This document shows, in pieces, positions 24,454 to 33,808 of a stretch of 46,467 nt of DNA. The first letter of the stretch is position 1. Every line of letters starts with the position of its first letter. Under the pieces are notes generated by a model. The model made no database searches. It was given only the letters and a program-made list of their open reading frames with translations, and had not been told where the DNA came from. The position numbers were made by a program, and so were the translations under genes. The stretch spans positions 1 through 46,467 of the forward strand of contig KN805456.1 of the NCBI GenBank assembly GCA_000818945.1, written 5' to 3'. The stretch is from Schizochytrium sp. CCTCC M209059 (taxonomy: Eukaryota > Sar > Bigyra > Thraustochytrida > Thraustochytriidae).

Positions 24454-25785
24454 TCAAAGGGAGCTCGAGAAGGCATTGCAGGATGCAAGCGGCTGCGTCC
24501 ACTGCGAAGCGTACATACTTTTCGCAGCCTGATAAATGCGTATGTCATCCTGGAGGCGCTTACGCAGGTCAGCCATGATCGCCTCGTCTTTCAGCTGTGT
24601 CTCGATTCGCTCATCATAGACGGCGGCGTTGGCAACACGGTGTTTCTCACGAACTTCGCGCAATGAATCTACATACGCTGGACCTAGTTCTTGCTCGAGT
24701 CGTGCGATCCCGTCAGCCAGGTCCTCCAAAAGCAGAAATCGCGTGCAAGGGTGGCCAAGGTTGTGAATTGCAGCCTCCGCGCCGCAGCCTGTGTCGCAGC
24801 CCCGCGTGAGACGCCAGAGCAAAAAGTGTGGCTCTCCAAGGCCCTCCTCAAAGAATTCCCAGATATTCAATGGACAAAAACCCTGCTTGCGCCATTCAGG
24901 CCGCCATTTTTTCCGATTCTCGGCGCCTTGAATACACACGTAATTGTAATTGCTAATAGCTCTCTCCAGGGGATCGCGCAAAATCACCAAATATATGCAA
25001 GGTCGTTTGGGGAAGTGATCGCAGAGCCCCAGCGCCATGCTGCCCCATACCGCTCGAAGAGGGCAGCCACTTGCACGATTTGCTTCTTCGACAGACTCCG
25101 TTTGCAATTCATGCTGTGGCTTGCCGCAGCGAATATACACCGGCTCGTCCCACGATCTTGGGTTGTTTTCATCGTTGTGGCGGCTCTGTGTCTGTGCAAG
25201 AGCACCTGCACCCGTTGGCACGGCCCATGGCTCGCCTAGTGCGGGCCAACCTTGAAAAGTTCCTAGTCCTGCGCCGTCCCAGCGCTGCGAAGCCAGCGTT
25301 GGGAAAATTACGTCTTTCTTTATCGTTGACCCTCCAGCTTTATTGATGTGTATGAAAGCGACGAGGAGATGATCCGCAATTGTTTCCTTGTTTAGCGCCT
25401 GGCTTGTGGGCGGCAGCGCGTACGTGACCGAGTTTGCCCCGTCCATTTCGGACCGACAATTACACTGCCGAATGTCTTGGCGTCTGTTCGGCGCATAGCA
25501 CGGGTCCTTATTTAGCACATTGATTGCCGACGTCTCCCGGCACGATGTCAATGCTACTGTTGCCCCCGACGTCGTCTTTGCAGTCGTCGTTGTCGGCTCC
25601 TCGGCGCGGCTCGTCCTCACAACTTGGAGAAAGTCGGGAGTCGTCGCATCCATCCAAAAGCCTCTTTCCCTCAAGACGGTCCACTGCGTCAGCGCAAGAA
25701 CTGTCAGTCCCGCCAACGCTGCAAGCAAAGTAACCTTACGCGCGCCGCGGGCCGGCGCCGGCGCCGGCGCCGCGGTGTCGTCCAT
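24454..25785 (-). CDS. Type II membrane sulfotransferase, Golgi carbohydrate type
   Basis: A 443-residue protein predicted to move sulfate from PAPS to a sugar or protein acceptor in the Golgi lumen. Residues ~17-38 form one hydrophobic segment after a short Pro/Ala cytosolic tail, giving a type II signal anchor. A low-complexity Thr-rich stem follows. The 5'-phosphosulfate loop is FIHINKAGGSTI (~144-155), with the expected Lys. The 3'-phosphate site is VILRDPLERAISNYNY (~267-282), with the Arg and Ser that contact PAPS. Many cysteines (82, 96, 108, 110, 220, 241, 255, 263, 284, 304, 330, 334, 347) suggest disulfides in the lumen. The substrate cannot be read from sequence; heparan 2-O-, chondroitin or galactan sulfotransferases share these motifs. 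The ATG at 25785 is the only early one. The carboxypeptidase upstream on the same strand is also a secretory-pathway protein, with its own promoter space of 293 bp between them. Confidence 0.85.
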   Translation of the reverse strand: MDDTAAPAPAPARGARKVTLLAALAGLTVLALTQWTVLRERGFWMDATTPDFLQVVRTSRAEEPTTTTAKTTSGATVALTSCRETSAINVLNKDPCYAPNRRQDIRQCNCRSEMDGANSVTYALPPTSQALNKETIADHLLVAFIHINKAGGSTIKKDVIFPTLASQRWDGAGLGTFQGWPALGEPWAVPTGAGALAQTQSRHNDENNPRSWDEPVYIRCGKPQHELQTESVEEANRASGCPLRAVWGSMALGLCDHFPKRPCIYLVILRDPLERAISNYNYVCIQGAENRKKWRPEWRKQGFCPLNIWEFFEEGLGEPHFLLWRLTRGCDTGCGAEAAIHNLGHPCTRFLLLEDLADGIARLEQELGPAYVDSLREVREKHRVANAAVYDERIETQLKDEAIMADLRKRLQDDIRIYQAAKSMYASQWTQPLASCNAFSSSL

Positions 25786-26078
25786 CGCCTAAGCCAGCAG
25801 CTGCGATAGAGGTTTGCGTCTTGGAAACAAAACAACAAAAGCGAACTAACTGAGCGACCGACCGTGACCCAGGCCGCTGCTCACTGGTGGTGACTTTGCA
25901 GCTCCAGGGGTGGGTTACATGATCTTGGTCGCCGCAGCGGACAGTGATCAGAGAGCTTATTTAGCAAGGACTTAAAGACATACGGCGGCACTCGTGTGAA
26001 GTAGTATCTTGAAAAGCAAGAGAAACTTGATACGGCGAAAACGCTTTTGTCAAGGCTAGTAGAAATGAGTTTGGAATT

Positions 26079-27776
26079 TTAGGTGCGAATCGTGAATTGG
26101 CGAACCATGTGGAGCGCAACTTCGGGCTGGTCAAGAGGGACCATGTGGCCAGCCTCGTGAAGCTGGAGAAAGCTAAAGGCGCCGGCGGTAGCCTGCTCGC
26201 GGTGCGAGCGAAGCTTGCCGACAGTCTTGCCCTCGAACGTGTAGTCCTCATCAGCAGCGTTGGCAAACTCGTCCTTGCCGGACCAGTCCATCTTGACAGC
26301 CCAAGCCTTGTTGCCAATCCAGTTGCAAATGTAGTCACAGTCGCCGACGTAGAGCATGACGTCAATGCCGTCCTCGAGGAGCTCAGGGATGAGATAGTCG
26401 ACATTGCGCATCTCCTGGCCCGCAAACTCAAGCGCCGTAGTGCGGTCACACTCGGTCCAAGCCTTGTCGACTCCCAAAATTTCCTGAACATCGTCGCGGT
26501 TGAGAAAGTCTGATACCACAGTGAAGTTGTAGCAAAGACCCGGGACCTCGCACTCGATCCGCATGTCGTACTGGTTGTAGCCGGTGGCCGCATATGGCAA
26601 CATCAAGCCCATGGTCCAAGCCTGCTGCGCGGCCTGGCACACGGGAAAGGTGCCGATCATGTTACAGGCCTTGGTTGCAGCGTAGGCGACGGGGGTCGCC
26701 ACATTCTTGAGCAGGAGGTACTCCGCCTTGCTAATGCGGGACGGCGCAGTTCCGCTGTTGTAGGCCATATCCGCGTACCAACGGACCTGTTCTTCGGGGT
26801 TGGTGAGTCCATTTCCAATTGCGACACCCTTGAGCTTGATGGGTTTCTCGCCGTCGATGAGAGCCTTGTTAGCCTCGTTCACAGCGGTTGCCGTGTGCGG
26901 GGCCCACTTGCCACCATAGCTTTCAGCAAAGATGAAAAAGTCACGGTCAATGAAGCTGTCAAACTTTTCGAAAAAGACACGAAGGAAACTGTTGAGGTCC
27001 TTGCCCACAGTCTTTTCCGAGAAATCAGGCGTACCGTAGGACCAGCCGGTGCCGGGGGGACTGTCAACAAAAATGACCGAGGCGTTGGCATTCCACGAGT
27101 ACGGGTTCAGTTCGGTTCCGGAGCCATCACTCTTGACCTTGCAGGGGCCGTTCTCGACAAAGAGAGCCAGAGAAGACGAGCATCCAGGTCCGCCCGTGAG
27201 CCAGAGGATGACGGGGTCGTTGGCCGGGTCGTTGCGACTTTCAAAGAACCAGAAAAAGTAGTGCTTGTTCGCGTCCTTGAGGCGAAAGTAGCCCGTCGCC
27301 TGCCTGACGTTGGGATCGCAAAAGTTCTCCTCACCGTCGTCGGCCGAAAGGGACGCGTTCAGCAACTTGCGCTCCATGCGTGCACCACCAGCCCGCAGGC
27401 CCATCGACGCTGCCATCTTCGACTCGGCAGATGCGGCGACGGATTCCGAAGCACCGGTATCGCGCTTGATATCAAGGAAACCATCATGCTTGGAGACTGC
27501 GTGCGCAGCTTCATTCTTGCTATCGCACTGGAAGACGCCGGGCGGCACCATTTTCGCCTGGTCCAACGTGAGGCATTCGGACGGAATTGCCTGTGCCTTG
27601 CACCAAACACAGGCGTCGTCTTTGTTGCACGAGTTCTCATCCTTGTGCTTGCCGATGCAGTCCTCATCCTTGAAGATTTCGGCGATGGACTTGGGCGCAG
27701 CAGCCTCCGTCTGCGCCGCGCCGGCGAGCGCCACAGCGGTGCCCACAACGGCGCAGATCTTGAGCGTTAGCTTCAT
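26079..27776 (-). CDS. Secreted/vacuolar serine carboxypeptidase (family S10, carboxypeptidase Y-like)
   Basis: A 565-residue serine carboxypeptidase that removes C-terminal amino acids in an acidic compartment. Residues 1-26 are a signal peptide. The propeptide carries six cysteines within 40-84 in a CxWC-type pattern like a PSI fold, then a linker to about 150. The mature domain shows the oxyanion segment WLTGGPGCSSSLALFVENGP (~192-211), FVDSPPGTGWSYG, the nucleophile in FAESYGG (Ser286), the acid in VGDCDYICNW (Asp481) and the base in HEAGHMVPLDQP (His544). GDCDYICNWIGN resembles carboxypeptidase Y more than the plant serine carboxypeptidase-like acyltransferases. N-glycosylation sequons include NAS near 140 and 231 and NFT near 417. 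There is no ER-retention signal. A TATA-like ATAAATA lies 24-30 bases upstream of the ATG. Confidence 0.95.
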   Translation of the reverse strand: MKLTLKICAVVGTAVALAGAAQTEAAAPKSIAEIFKDEDCIGKHKDENSCNKDDACVWCKAQAIPSECLTLDQAKMVPPGVFQCDSKNEAAHAVSKHDGFLDIKRDTGASESVAASAESKMAASMGLRAGGARMERKLLNASLSADDGEENFCDPNVRQATGYFRLKDANKHYFFWFFESRNDPANDPVILWLTGGPGCSSSLALFVENGPCKVKSDGSGTELNPYSWNANASVIFVDSPPGTGWSYGTPDFSEKTVGKDLNSFLRVFFEKFDSFIDRDFFIFAESYGGKWAPHTATAVNEANKALIDGEKPIKLKGVAIGNGLTNPEEQVRWYADMAYNSGTAPSRISKAEYLLLKNVATPVAYAATKACNMIGTFPVCQAAQQAWTMGLMLPYAATGYNQYDMRIECEVPGLCYNFTVVSDFLNRDDVQEILGVDKAWTECDRTTALEFAGQEMRNVDYLIPELLEDGIDVMLYVGDCDYICNWIGNKAWAVKMDWSGKDEFANAADEDYTFEGKTVGKLRSHREQATAGAFSFLQLHEAGHMVPLDQPEVALHMVRQFTIRT

Positions 27777-27799
27777 CTTCCTCGTTCGCTACGACGACC

Positions 27800-27806
27800 T
27801 ATTTAT
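27800..27806 (-). promoter_or_regulatory. Possible TATA-like element of the carboxypeptidase gene
   Basis: ATAAATA on the minus strand, 24-30 bases before the ATG. If it is a working TATA box, the leader would be only a few bases long, which makes this uncertain. Confidence 0.25.
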
Positions 27807-28284
27807 GGGTTCCTGCCGCGCGAGCTCTTTCCTCGCGTCTGTTCTTTCCACGACCAGCGGGCCTCTCGCCGCCTTAGTCGGCCACTCTCCGTCCTGTCTC
27901 GGCACTCCCCGTCGCGGTCGGCACTCTCGGGCTCGTTTGGATTTTGCTGTTCGCTTCTTCTTGTTGTTGGGTGCAAAAGATCGCGAGGCTGTCGAGGGCC
28001 AAAAAGAGGATTCCGGCGCCAAGACGCGCCGAAAAACCGGTTCTCAGTTCCTCGGGTTCTCAGGCTTGCGCGGGCGCGCCTTGTCATCCGCGACTTGCTC
28101 TGCTCCACCGCATCTTCGAGCACGAGCGCCTTGAAGAAACCCGGGAGGCGAAACTTGATGGTCCTGCAGCTAACCGCAAGGTTCACGAATCGCTGCTGCC
28201 AGTTCTAATCACTGGGTGTCGATCGCTCCGAGTGCGACCAGCAGCTTGGGAGATGGGAATTCCTCATTGAGCGCATCCATGCAA

Positions 28285-28320
28285 GTTGCGGTGAACGTTG
28301 CGGTGAACGTTGCGGTGAAC
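28285..28320. repeat. Three exact tandem copies of a 12-bp unit
   Basis: GTTGCGGTGAAC is repeated at 28285-28296, 28297-28308 and 28309-28320 without change, just before the AT palindrome. Confidence 0.95.
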
Positions 28321-28327
28321 GAAGATG

Positions 28328-28353
28328 TATATATATATACGTATATATATATA
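28328..28353. repeat. 26-bp perfect AT palindrome
   Basis: Alternating TA on both sides of a central CG (28340-28341) gives a perfect 26-bp palindrome able to form a hairpin or cruciform. The flanks are less AT-rich. Confidence 0.9.
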
Positions 28354-28995
28354 ATATACCACCATTTGCGCGGCACAGCGTCAGTCGAAACGCCATGGCG
28401 ATGCATGAAGGTGCTCGAAAAGAAAGAACCGCCGGGATGCGCCCGGCCATCTCTCGCGACGCAAGAACGGTTGAAGCGTGCTCCGCGTCCATTTCTAGGT
28501 GAATACAGCAAGCGGTCGCCGCCGCGCAGCATACCGTAGGAAGTGCGCTCGGAAACGCTCTCGCAAAGAAAAAAAATGGAGGGCATCGGGACCTTGGCAA
28601 TGACCAGAAAAATGTGAGGAGACGTGGAGGCTTTAAAAAATGGTCTGCGAATCGAAAAGCCTGGTTAGTGTAAGGCAGGGGAAAACTGCATGAATTGCTA
28701 CAAAAGCACAAAAGGGTGTTCGCATTGCGTTGGAGTATCGTAAAGACTTTCTTGCCGGCTGAAAACACAGATGACTTCGCTGCTGTCAAATTCGATTTCA
28801 GCTTGGAAGGAAGACAGATCAAAAAGTGATTCTTTGCTTGTTCTTTTCTTTGTTTGATTGTTTGAGGTTTCTCAAGTGTCCAGGACAGAACGGGTGGATA
28901 GAGCAGGCAGACAGCAAATGATCAAGACTACAACAACGAAAGAAACAAAACAATCGGCTTGCGCGATATAGTGACACAAATGATGTGCTTCCCCT

Positions 28996-31900
28996 TTAGC
29001 CAGCAAGGGGCTGCAGTCCAAGGACATCAGCACAAAAGGACTCGACGGCGATTTTGGTGGTCGGTTTGAGAGCATCAACTGCAGTGCGGCCCATGAGCAT
29101 CACCAAGCAGCTCTGTAGCTCAGTCGGGGGAAGACTTTCGGCCTGCTCACCCAAAAACGCCTGCAGTGCGGACCAATTGAGAGGCGTTTGCAGACCCGAA
29201 TGGTTAAGCTCTGCCGTGAAAGCAGACAGGGCACTGAGCGCAGAGCTGATTTCATCGAGCGTGACACCCGAGACGGGGCGGTGATTAATATAGAGCCGCA
29301 CGAGGTCTTCGAGATTGATTGTGTCCCGCGTGCGTGCTGTGGAAGCAAAGTCAGCGTACCGAACCTCGACGCACATGTCCTCAATCTGCTTTTCACTGGG
29401 GTAAAAGCTGAGTGCTCTCATCAAACTGGGAATCTCACGCAAGGGGACCCGACCTTCGGCGCGTCGAGGAGAGGTTGTCTCTTCTCCTTGGCACCGAATT
29501 TGCGCATAAAAGAAAAAGTCGACAATGTCCTCGAAAATGGCGCTCCGTGTCGCTTCCTGTTCATCCATCCCGGCAACTTCTGGGTCGAGAAGGGGCATGT
29601 ACGGCAAGAGAGAGGCCGGTACGCCTGGGATTGGGGCCACGGCAACGGAAACTGCAGCTAAATCAAGCGCTGGCGTGTTGACCGTCCACAGATTAAAGGT
29701 CATGTCCGGCCCACCAGCGGTAATGAGGTATTTGCCATCGAAAGAAGTTGCGAAACCGGAAATGGGACCGGGGTGTGCAATGAGACCCATCATTTTGAAA
29801 GGGTTTCCGTCCAGCGGAGTTTTCACGAGACCAATCACCTTTTCTGCTGTTGCGTAGGCAATGTAGTCGCCTCTCGCGGAGGCGCCCTTGCCCGGTCCAT
29901 CTCCGCCCCCTCCTCCACTACTGCTTGCGAGGAACTGCATGCAGGAGATGGGTCCTCCGAAGGTCGGCCCGAGCGTTGTCTTACGGCAACTCTTGTTGTT
30001 GGCGTTGAAGACCTTGAACTTGAAGTCCGTGTTGCAGGTGATGATAGTGTCCTCGCGGTCGTCACGAGTGGCGGTCTGTGCAATGCAAAAGGTGGGCTCG
30101 CTCGTCCCATGCTCGATATAGACTGGCTCGGCCGCAAGTTTGATGCCATCCACTACAGAGCTTTGCTCGAGGTCATACTCGACAAGCGTGCCATCCCGCG
30201 CCGTGGAGAAGAACCTGTTTGCGCCTTCCGCAGAAAGACCAAAAGTAAGACATGTTACGGGCGCTGTGTGGCTGATGTAGCGTCCAAGATACGTCCATCC
30301 ATTGCGAGGTTCGCTACCATCACCGGGCTCGAGACCAGGTCCTGCTTCACCGCGTCGTTTCCCTCGATCCACTTTCATATGGTCCACGCTGGTGAAACCC
30401 TGGCCGTTTGCGCTCACTACGTCACTTGCGACGAAGCGGTAGAGGCCGACAGCGTACTGTGTGTCAGCCACACCGAGAAAGCGTCCATCGAGAGAGAATC
30501 GTAGCGTGACAATGCCTGTTCCCGGACGAATCTGAAAGCAGGCAACCTCGGCAAGGTCGTGCTTGCTCGCCCAGCGCAGGAGACGAACCATGCCGTTCTC
30601 AAAGCCTACGGCCAAGAGTGCTCCATCAGGGGAAAACGCCAGGCAGCTCGGAACATCATCAGGATGCAGGACTTTGACGACCTCTAATCTGCGGTCCTCG
30701 TATTCCCAACCTTGCAATACGCCATTTCGTGAGATGGCCACAACGTAGGGCTCCATGGGATGCGTGCAAACGGACGCAAGAGCTCCATCGAAGCCTTGCA
30801 AAAGTAAGGTTCCATGGCGATGATCCGAGGACGCCTCTTCGAAGATTGCGGCATCGACACCAACGAGAAGTGCCCGCGTCGTGCCGACAACAAAGTCCGG
30901 AATGCCATGCTTGATGCTCTTGCGCCTCGAGTTTGGCGGAGCAATGGGCGCGTCGCCCGCCGCTTGGGCAGAACTGAGGGATGCCGATGCAGCATGCGCA
31001 GCCTCATTGACAGGGACATCGACGTAGTGGACTTGGGATGTATTGGCAAAAGAGACGCTGTTGATAGGGCCGGCCTCCAGATCCTCGTACCAAGCGACGA
31101 TGCGAAAGTCCATGTCGTAGAAGCGCACACTTTCATCTGTGCCGCATACAACGAGAAGATCGTCGCACATGGTCATGAAAGGAATTCCACCGGAGCGGTT
31201 GAGCTTGACGACCTTGACGGCAATGCGCGCAGGCATGTCAGAGAGTGTTGTGGTCTTGGTTTCCATGGTCGCTTCGTCAAGGAAGGCATCTGCTGCGCCA
31301 ACAGCAGCTGCAGCCTCCGCTGTTGCCGCAGCTACCCCACCGGCTGGGATTGAGGACGTTGAGACGACTTCCCAAAGTACGAGATTGCCCTCTTCCGTGC
31401 CCGAGACGGCCCTTGTAGGTGCGCCCGTCTGCGCATTTGCAGGGGAGAGGAAGATGGTATGAGCGAAGTGACCAATCTTGGTACCAAAGTCAGTGGCGTC
31501 CATTGGAGGTGGCGTGCGACACTCGAGCTTGTGCGCAGCCCAGGACCAAAAAGTGACGCGCTGAGGCGCAGTCGTGACGAATTCGTGCACGTTGGCGCCA
31601 CTAAACTGAATGCTCGTGTACGCAAAAGGATCGCGCGAGGGAGAGTTTGCAGCGAGTTCATTTGTCTCATCTTCCTCGGCATCAGAGGATGTAGATGACG
31701 GGCTCGGCGATGGCAGAGGTTTGTCTTTGGCTGCTGCTCGAGGGCATGCGCGCGTGTACAGTGCGCCATCATGGTCGACTGTCCACTCCCAAACAGAGAC
31801 TTCCTGACCCAGCTCAGAGCTACCAAGCGATGCGATGAGCATGGCGTCTGGGGAGATGTCAATGCTCACCACTCCATTCTCGTGAGGATTGAAGATGGTT

Positions 31901-32529
31901 TTGATCGGGGTTCCTGAGTACGAGTCCCACACAACAATCATTGAGTCAGCTCCAGCATCTGCAGTGACAATCCACCGTTTGTCTGCGCTCACGGCGCAGG
32001 CTGTGATTGGATTGCAATGACCTTGCAAAAGCGTTTGCCGCCGGTGCACATAATCATAGAGGACTCCAGTATGCGCGCACAAGTAGAAGACCACCTGAGT
32101 ATTTTGAAGCGAATGGTACGGTACGGTCATATCTTGTCAGTGCGCGAGTTCGTGCATGTGATCTTTAGAATCGTCGGGCGATCATGAATTCGATATGCAT
32201 CGTTAACTTACATTTCTGTTGTCGTCTGAGAGGTTGTGTACGCTACCTCGGACATCTTTGTTGCAGCCAAAGCTCCATTTGAGGGCCTGAAGATGTCAAG
32301 ATGGCGTTTTGATTACAAGCACACAAGGTTTTGATTTTCAACGTCAGGGTTAGTTTAGTCTCGATCTTCGCGTGAATCTGGTTCGATCATCGTCATCTCC
32401 TTATTGAGATGGCAATGGAATTTTCCTTTTAGCAAAACGTACGAGTGCTTGTCCGAGCTGGTCGGCACGGTCATCTTGGCCGCTGCTCTTTTCTTCAGGC
32501 GCTCCTCTTCCATCAGCAGGTTCTGTCAT
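28996..32529 (-). CDS. CFAP251: CFAP251 / WDR66, cilium calmodulin- and spoke-associated WD40 protein (three exons)
   Basis: CFAP251 belongs to the calmodulin- and spoke-associated complex at the base of radial spoke 3 in motile cilia. My model is exon 1 32529-32443 (29 codons, ATG after a CAGCAGCAGCAACAACC leader), exon 2 32286-32212 (25 codons, ALKWSFGCNKDVRGSVHNLS then DDNRN) and exon 3 32094-28996 (1032 codons), for 1086 residues; human WDR66 is about 1150. Exon 2 supplies the WxFGxN and SVHxLSDDNR block that precedes VVFYLCAHTGVLYDY in the family. WD repeats (for example IVTADAGADSMIVVWDS) fill about residues 60-850. The C-terminal EF-hand-like domain (~905-1086) has DFFFYAQIRCQGE, LMRALSFYPSEKQIEDM and VRLYINHRPVSG, which are diagnostic of CFAP251. 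The ATG at 32130, which opens the long frame, lies inside intron 2. Exon 1 is less certain than exons 2 and 3. The gene is divergent from RPS14. Confidence 0.93.
32095..32211 (-). other. CFAP251 intron 2 (117 bp, GT-AG)
   Basis: The donor is AAT|GTAAGT and the acceptor AATACTCAG|GTGGTC. Splicing is phase 0 and joins SDDNRN to VVFYLCAHTG, restoring a block conserved in the family. The intron contains stop codons in the exon 3 frame and the false start codon at 32130. Confidence 0.9.
32287..32442 (-). other. CFAP251 intron 1 (156 bp, GT-AG)
   Basis: The acceptor TTGACATCTTCAG|GCCCTC is strong, and an in-frame TGA just upstream requires splicing there. The proposed donor is GCACTC|GTACGT, phase 0, giving GQAL|ALKWSFG. 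The donor and exon 1 are supported by site quality and the leader, not by conserved protein sequence. Confidence 0.7.
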
Positions 32530-33352
32530 GGTTGTTGCTGCTGCTGCTATTGCTACAACGCGCTCGCCTGCGCGATGGACCGACGACCCGAAGAATAAAG
32601 TCTGGGTTTTGCTTTCGTATGACTTTCCACAATTTCGTTTGCTCCTGATTTCTCGCTCTCTCAATCGATTACCCGATTGATCGTCCACCCACGTCGATAG
32701 AAATCTCTCGAGCCAGCGAGCGATCGCTCGAACGATCTATCGACTGATCCGAGCCGGGCCCACGCTCAAGAACAGGCAGCGCCAGAGCGGTCCTGCTGCT
32801 GCACTCTTTACCCCTTTCTCCTTCACATTACTTAACGCTCTCAGCCGTCGCGCACACCTCTCACAAACTACGTTCCGCAACGGATCCCCTTCCACTGGCC
32901 CTATCACCTTCTCTATTTTCCCTCGAACTAGTTTTTCCGTGTGTGCCTTCTTTTTCCACCTACGCATTGACATCATAGACTTATTCTATTTCGCTTCCAC
33001 TTGTCGGATAAACTCCTTTCCGAGTCGATGCCACTACCACCCACTACACTCGGCAAAACTTGTTGCGTGGTCGTGCTCAGTCCACCTTATTCAAACCCAG
33101 TCTGTGCAGAGCATAAACCTCGATATTAAGGCGGACATGGCGCGTGCGATTCGTGGTCAGGGTGGCGAGGAACAGAGGGAACGCGGGGAGCGGGCGCGGG
33201 GAACGGCGGGAAAGGCGCGAATCGAGGGCGGCAAGAGAGAGAAGAGGGAGAGAAGAGGAAGGGAGGGAGGGAGGAGTGGATGGAGAGGAGCGCCAGATCG
33301 GCAACAAGAGCAGAGCAGCAGCAGCAGCAGCAGTGGAGCAGCAGCAGGGAAG
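32530..33352. promoter_or_regulatory. Divergent promoter region of CFAP251 and RPS14
   Basis: About 820 bp between the two start codons. It holds TCAATCGAT (32661-32669) within an inverted repeat CAATCG/CGATTG, a 14-bp palindrome near 32717-32730, an ACCCCTTT element (32810-32817) and an AGC repeat directly before RPS14. Regulation is inferred from position only. Confidence 0.55.
33314..33346. repeat. (AGC)n repeat in the RPS14 leader
   Basis: Tandem AGC units, interrupted by TGG, end about 7 bases before the RPS14 ATG at 33353. Confidence 0.85.
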
Positions 33353-33808
33353 ATGACCACCATCAAGAAGAAGGGCGCGGCCGTGGAGGAGAAGACGACC
33401 CTCGGCCCCAACCGCCGCGAGGACGAGCACCTCTTTGCCGTGGCGCACATCTTCGCCAGCTTCAACGACACCTTCGTCCATGTGACTGATATCTCCGGCC
33501 GCGAGACCCTCGTCCGCGTGACCGGTGGCATGAAGGTCAAGGCCGATCGCGACGAGTCGTCCCCGTACGCCGCCATGCTTGCGGCCCAGGACGTCGCCGC
33601 GCGTCTCAAGGAGCTCGGCGTCACCGCCCTCCACATCAAGCTGCGCGCCACCGGTGGCAGCAAGACCAAGACCCCCGGCCCCGGCGCCCAGTCGGCCATG
33701 CGCGCTCTTGCCCGCGCTGGCATGACCATCGGCCGCATTGAGGACGTCACGCCCATCCCCCATGACAGCACTCGCCGCAAGGGTGGTAAGCGTGGTCGCC
33801 GCCTGTAA
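33353..33808 (+). CDS. RPS14: 40S ribosomal protein uS11 (RPS14)
   Basis: A 151-residue small-subunit protein of the platform that contacts 18S rRNA and the mRNA exit channel; the human protein is also 151 residues. Conserved segments are HIFASFNDTFVHVTDLSG-like (~30-47, here with DISG), GMKVKADRDESSPYAAMLAAQ (~61-81), LHIKLRATGG (~95-104), KTKTPGPGAQSAMRALAR (~106-123) and a basic C-terminus with RRKGGKRGRRL. The initiator is the ATG at 33353 (MTTIKKKG); the open frame extends upstream but that part is a low-complexity GA/GC-rich leader without similarity. No intron interrupts the gene. It is divergent from CFAP251. Codon use is strongly biased to C/G-ending codons, as expected for a highly expressed ribosomal protein. 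Confidence 0.98.
   Translation: MTTIKKKGAAVEEKTTLGPNRREDEHLFAVAHIFASFNDTFVHVTDISGRETLVRVTGGMKVKADRDESSPYAAMLAAQDVAARLKELGVTALHIKLRATGGSKTKTPGPGAQSAMRALARAGMTIGRIEDVTPIPHDSTRRKGGKRGRRL

Larger units (their letters stand above)
27777..28995. other. Intergenic region between carboxypeptidase and CFAP251, no gene seen
   Basis: About 1.2 kb. It should hold the carboxypeptidase promoter (right of 27776) and the CFAP251 3' untranslated region (left of 28996). It includes a TATA-like ATAAATA (minus strand, 27800-27806), a three-copy 12-bp tandem repeat (28285-28320) and a 26-bp AT palindrome (28328-28353). The small frames here are not recognisable. Confidence 0.55.

Noticed and set aside
28285..28320. 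CRISPR-like repeat
   Set aside because: The units are directly adjacent 12-mers without spacers in a eukaryotic genome; this is a tandem repeat.
28205..28822. 205-codon minus-strand frame
   Set aside because: It crosses the AT palindrome and 12-bp tandem repeat, giving IYIYTYIYI-type and repeated peptides without similarity.
32097..32130. ATG at 32130 as the start of CFAP251
   Set aside because: The 12 residues it adds do not fit the family, and a GT-AG intron replaces them with a conserved block.
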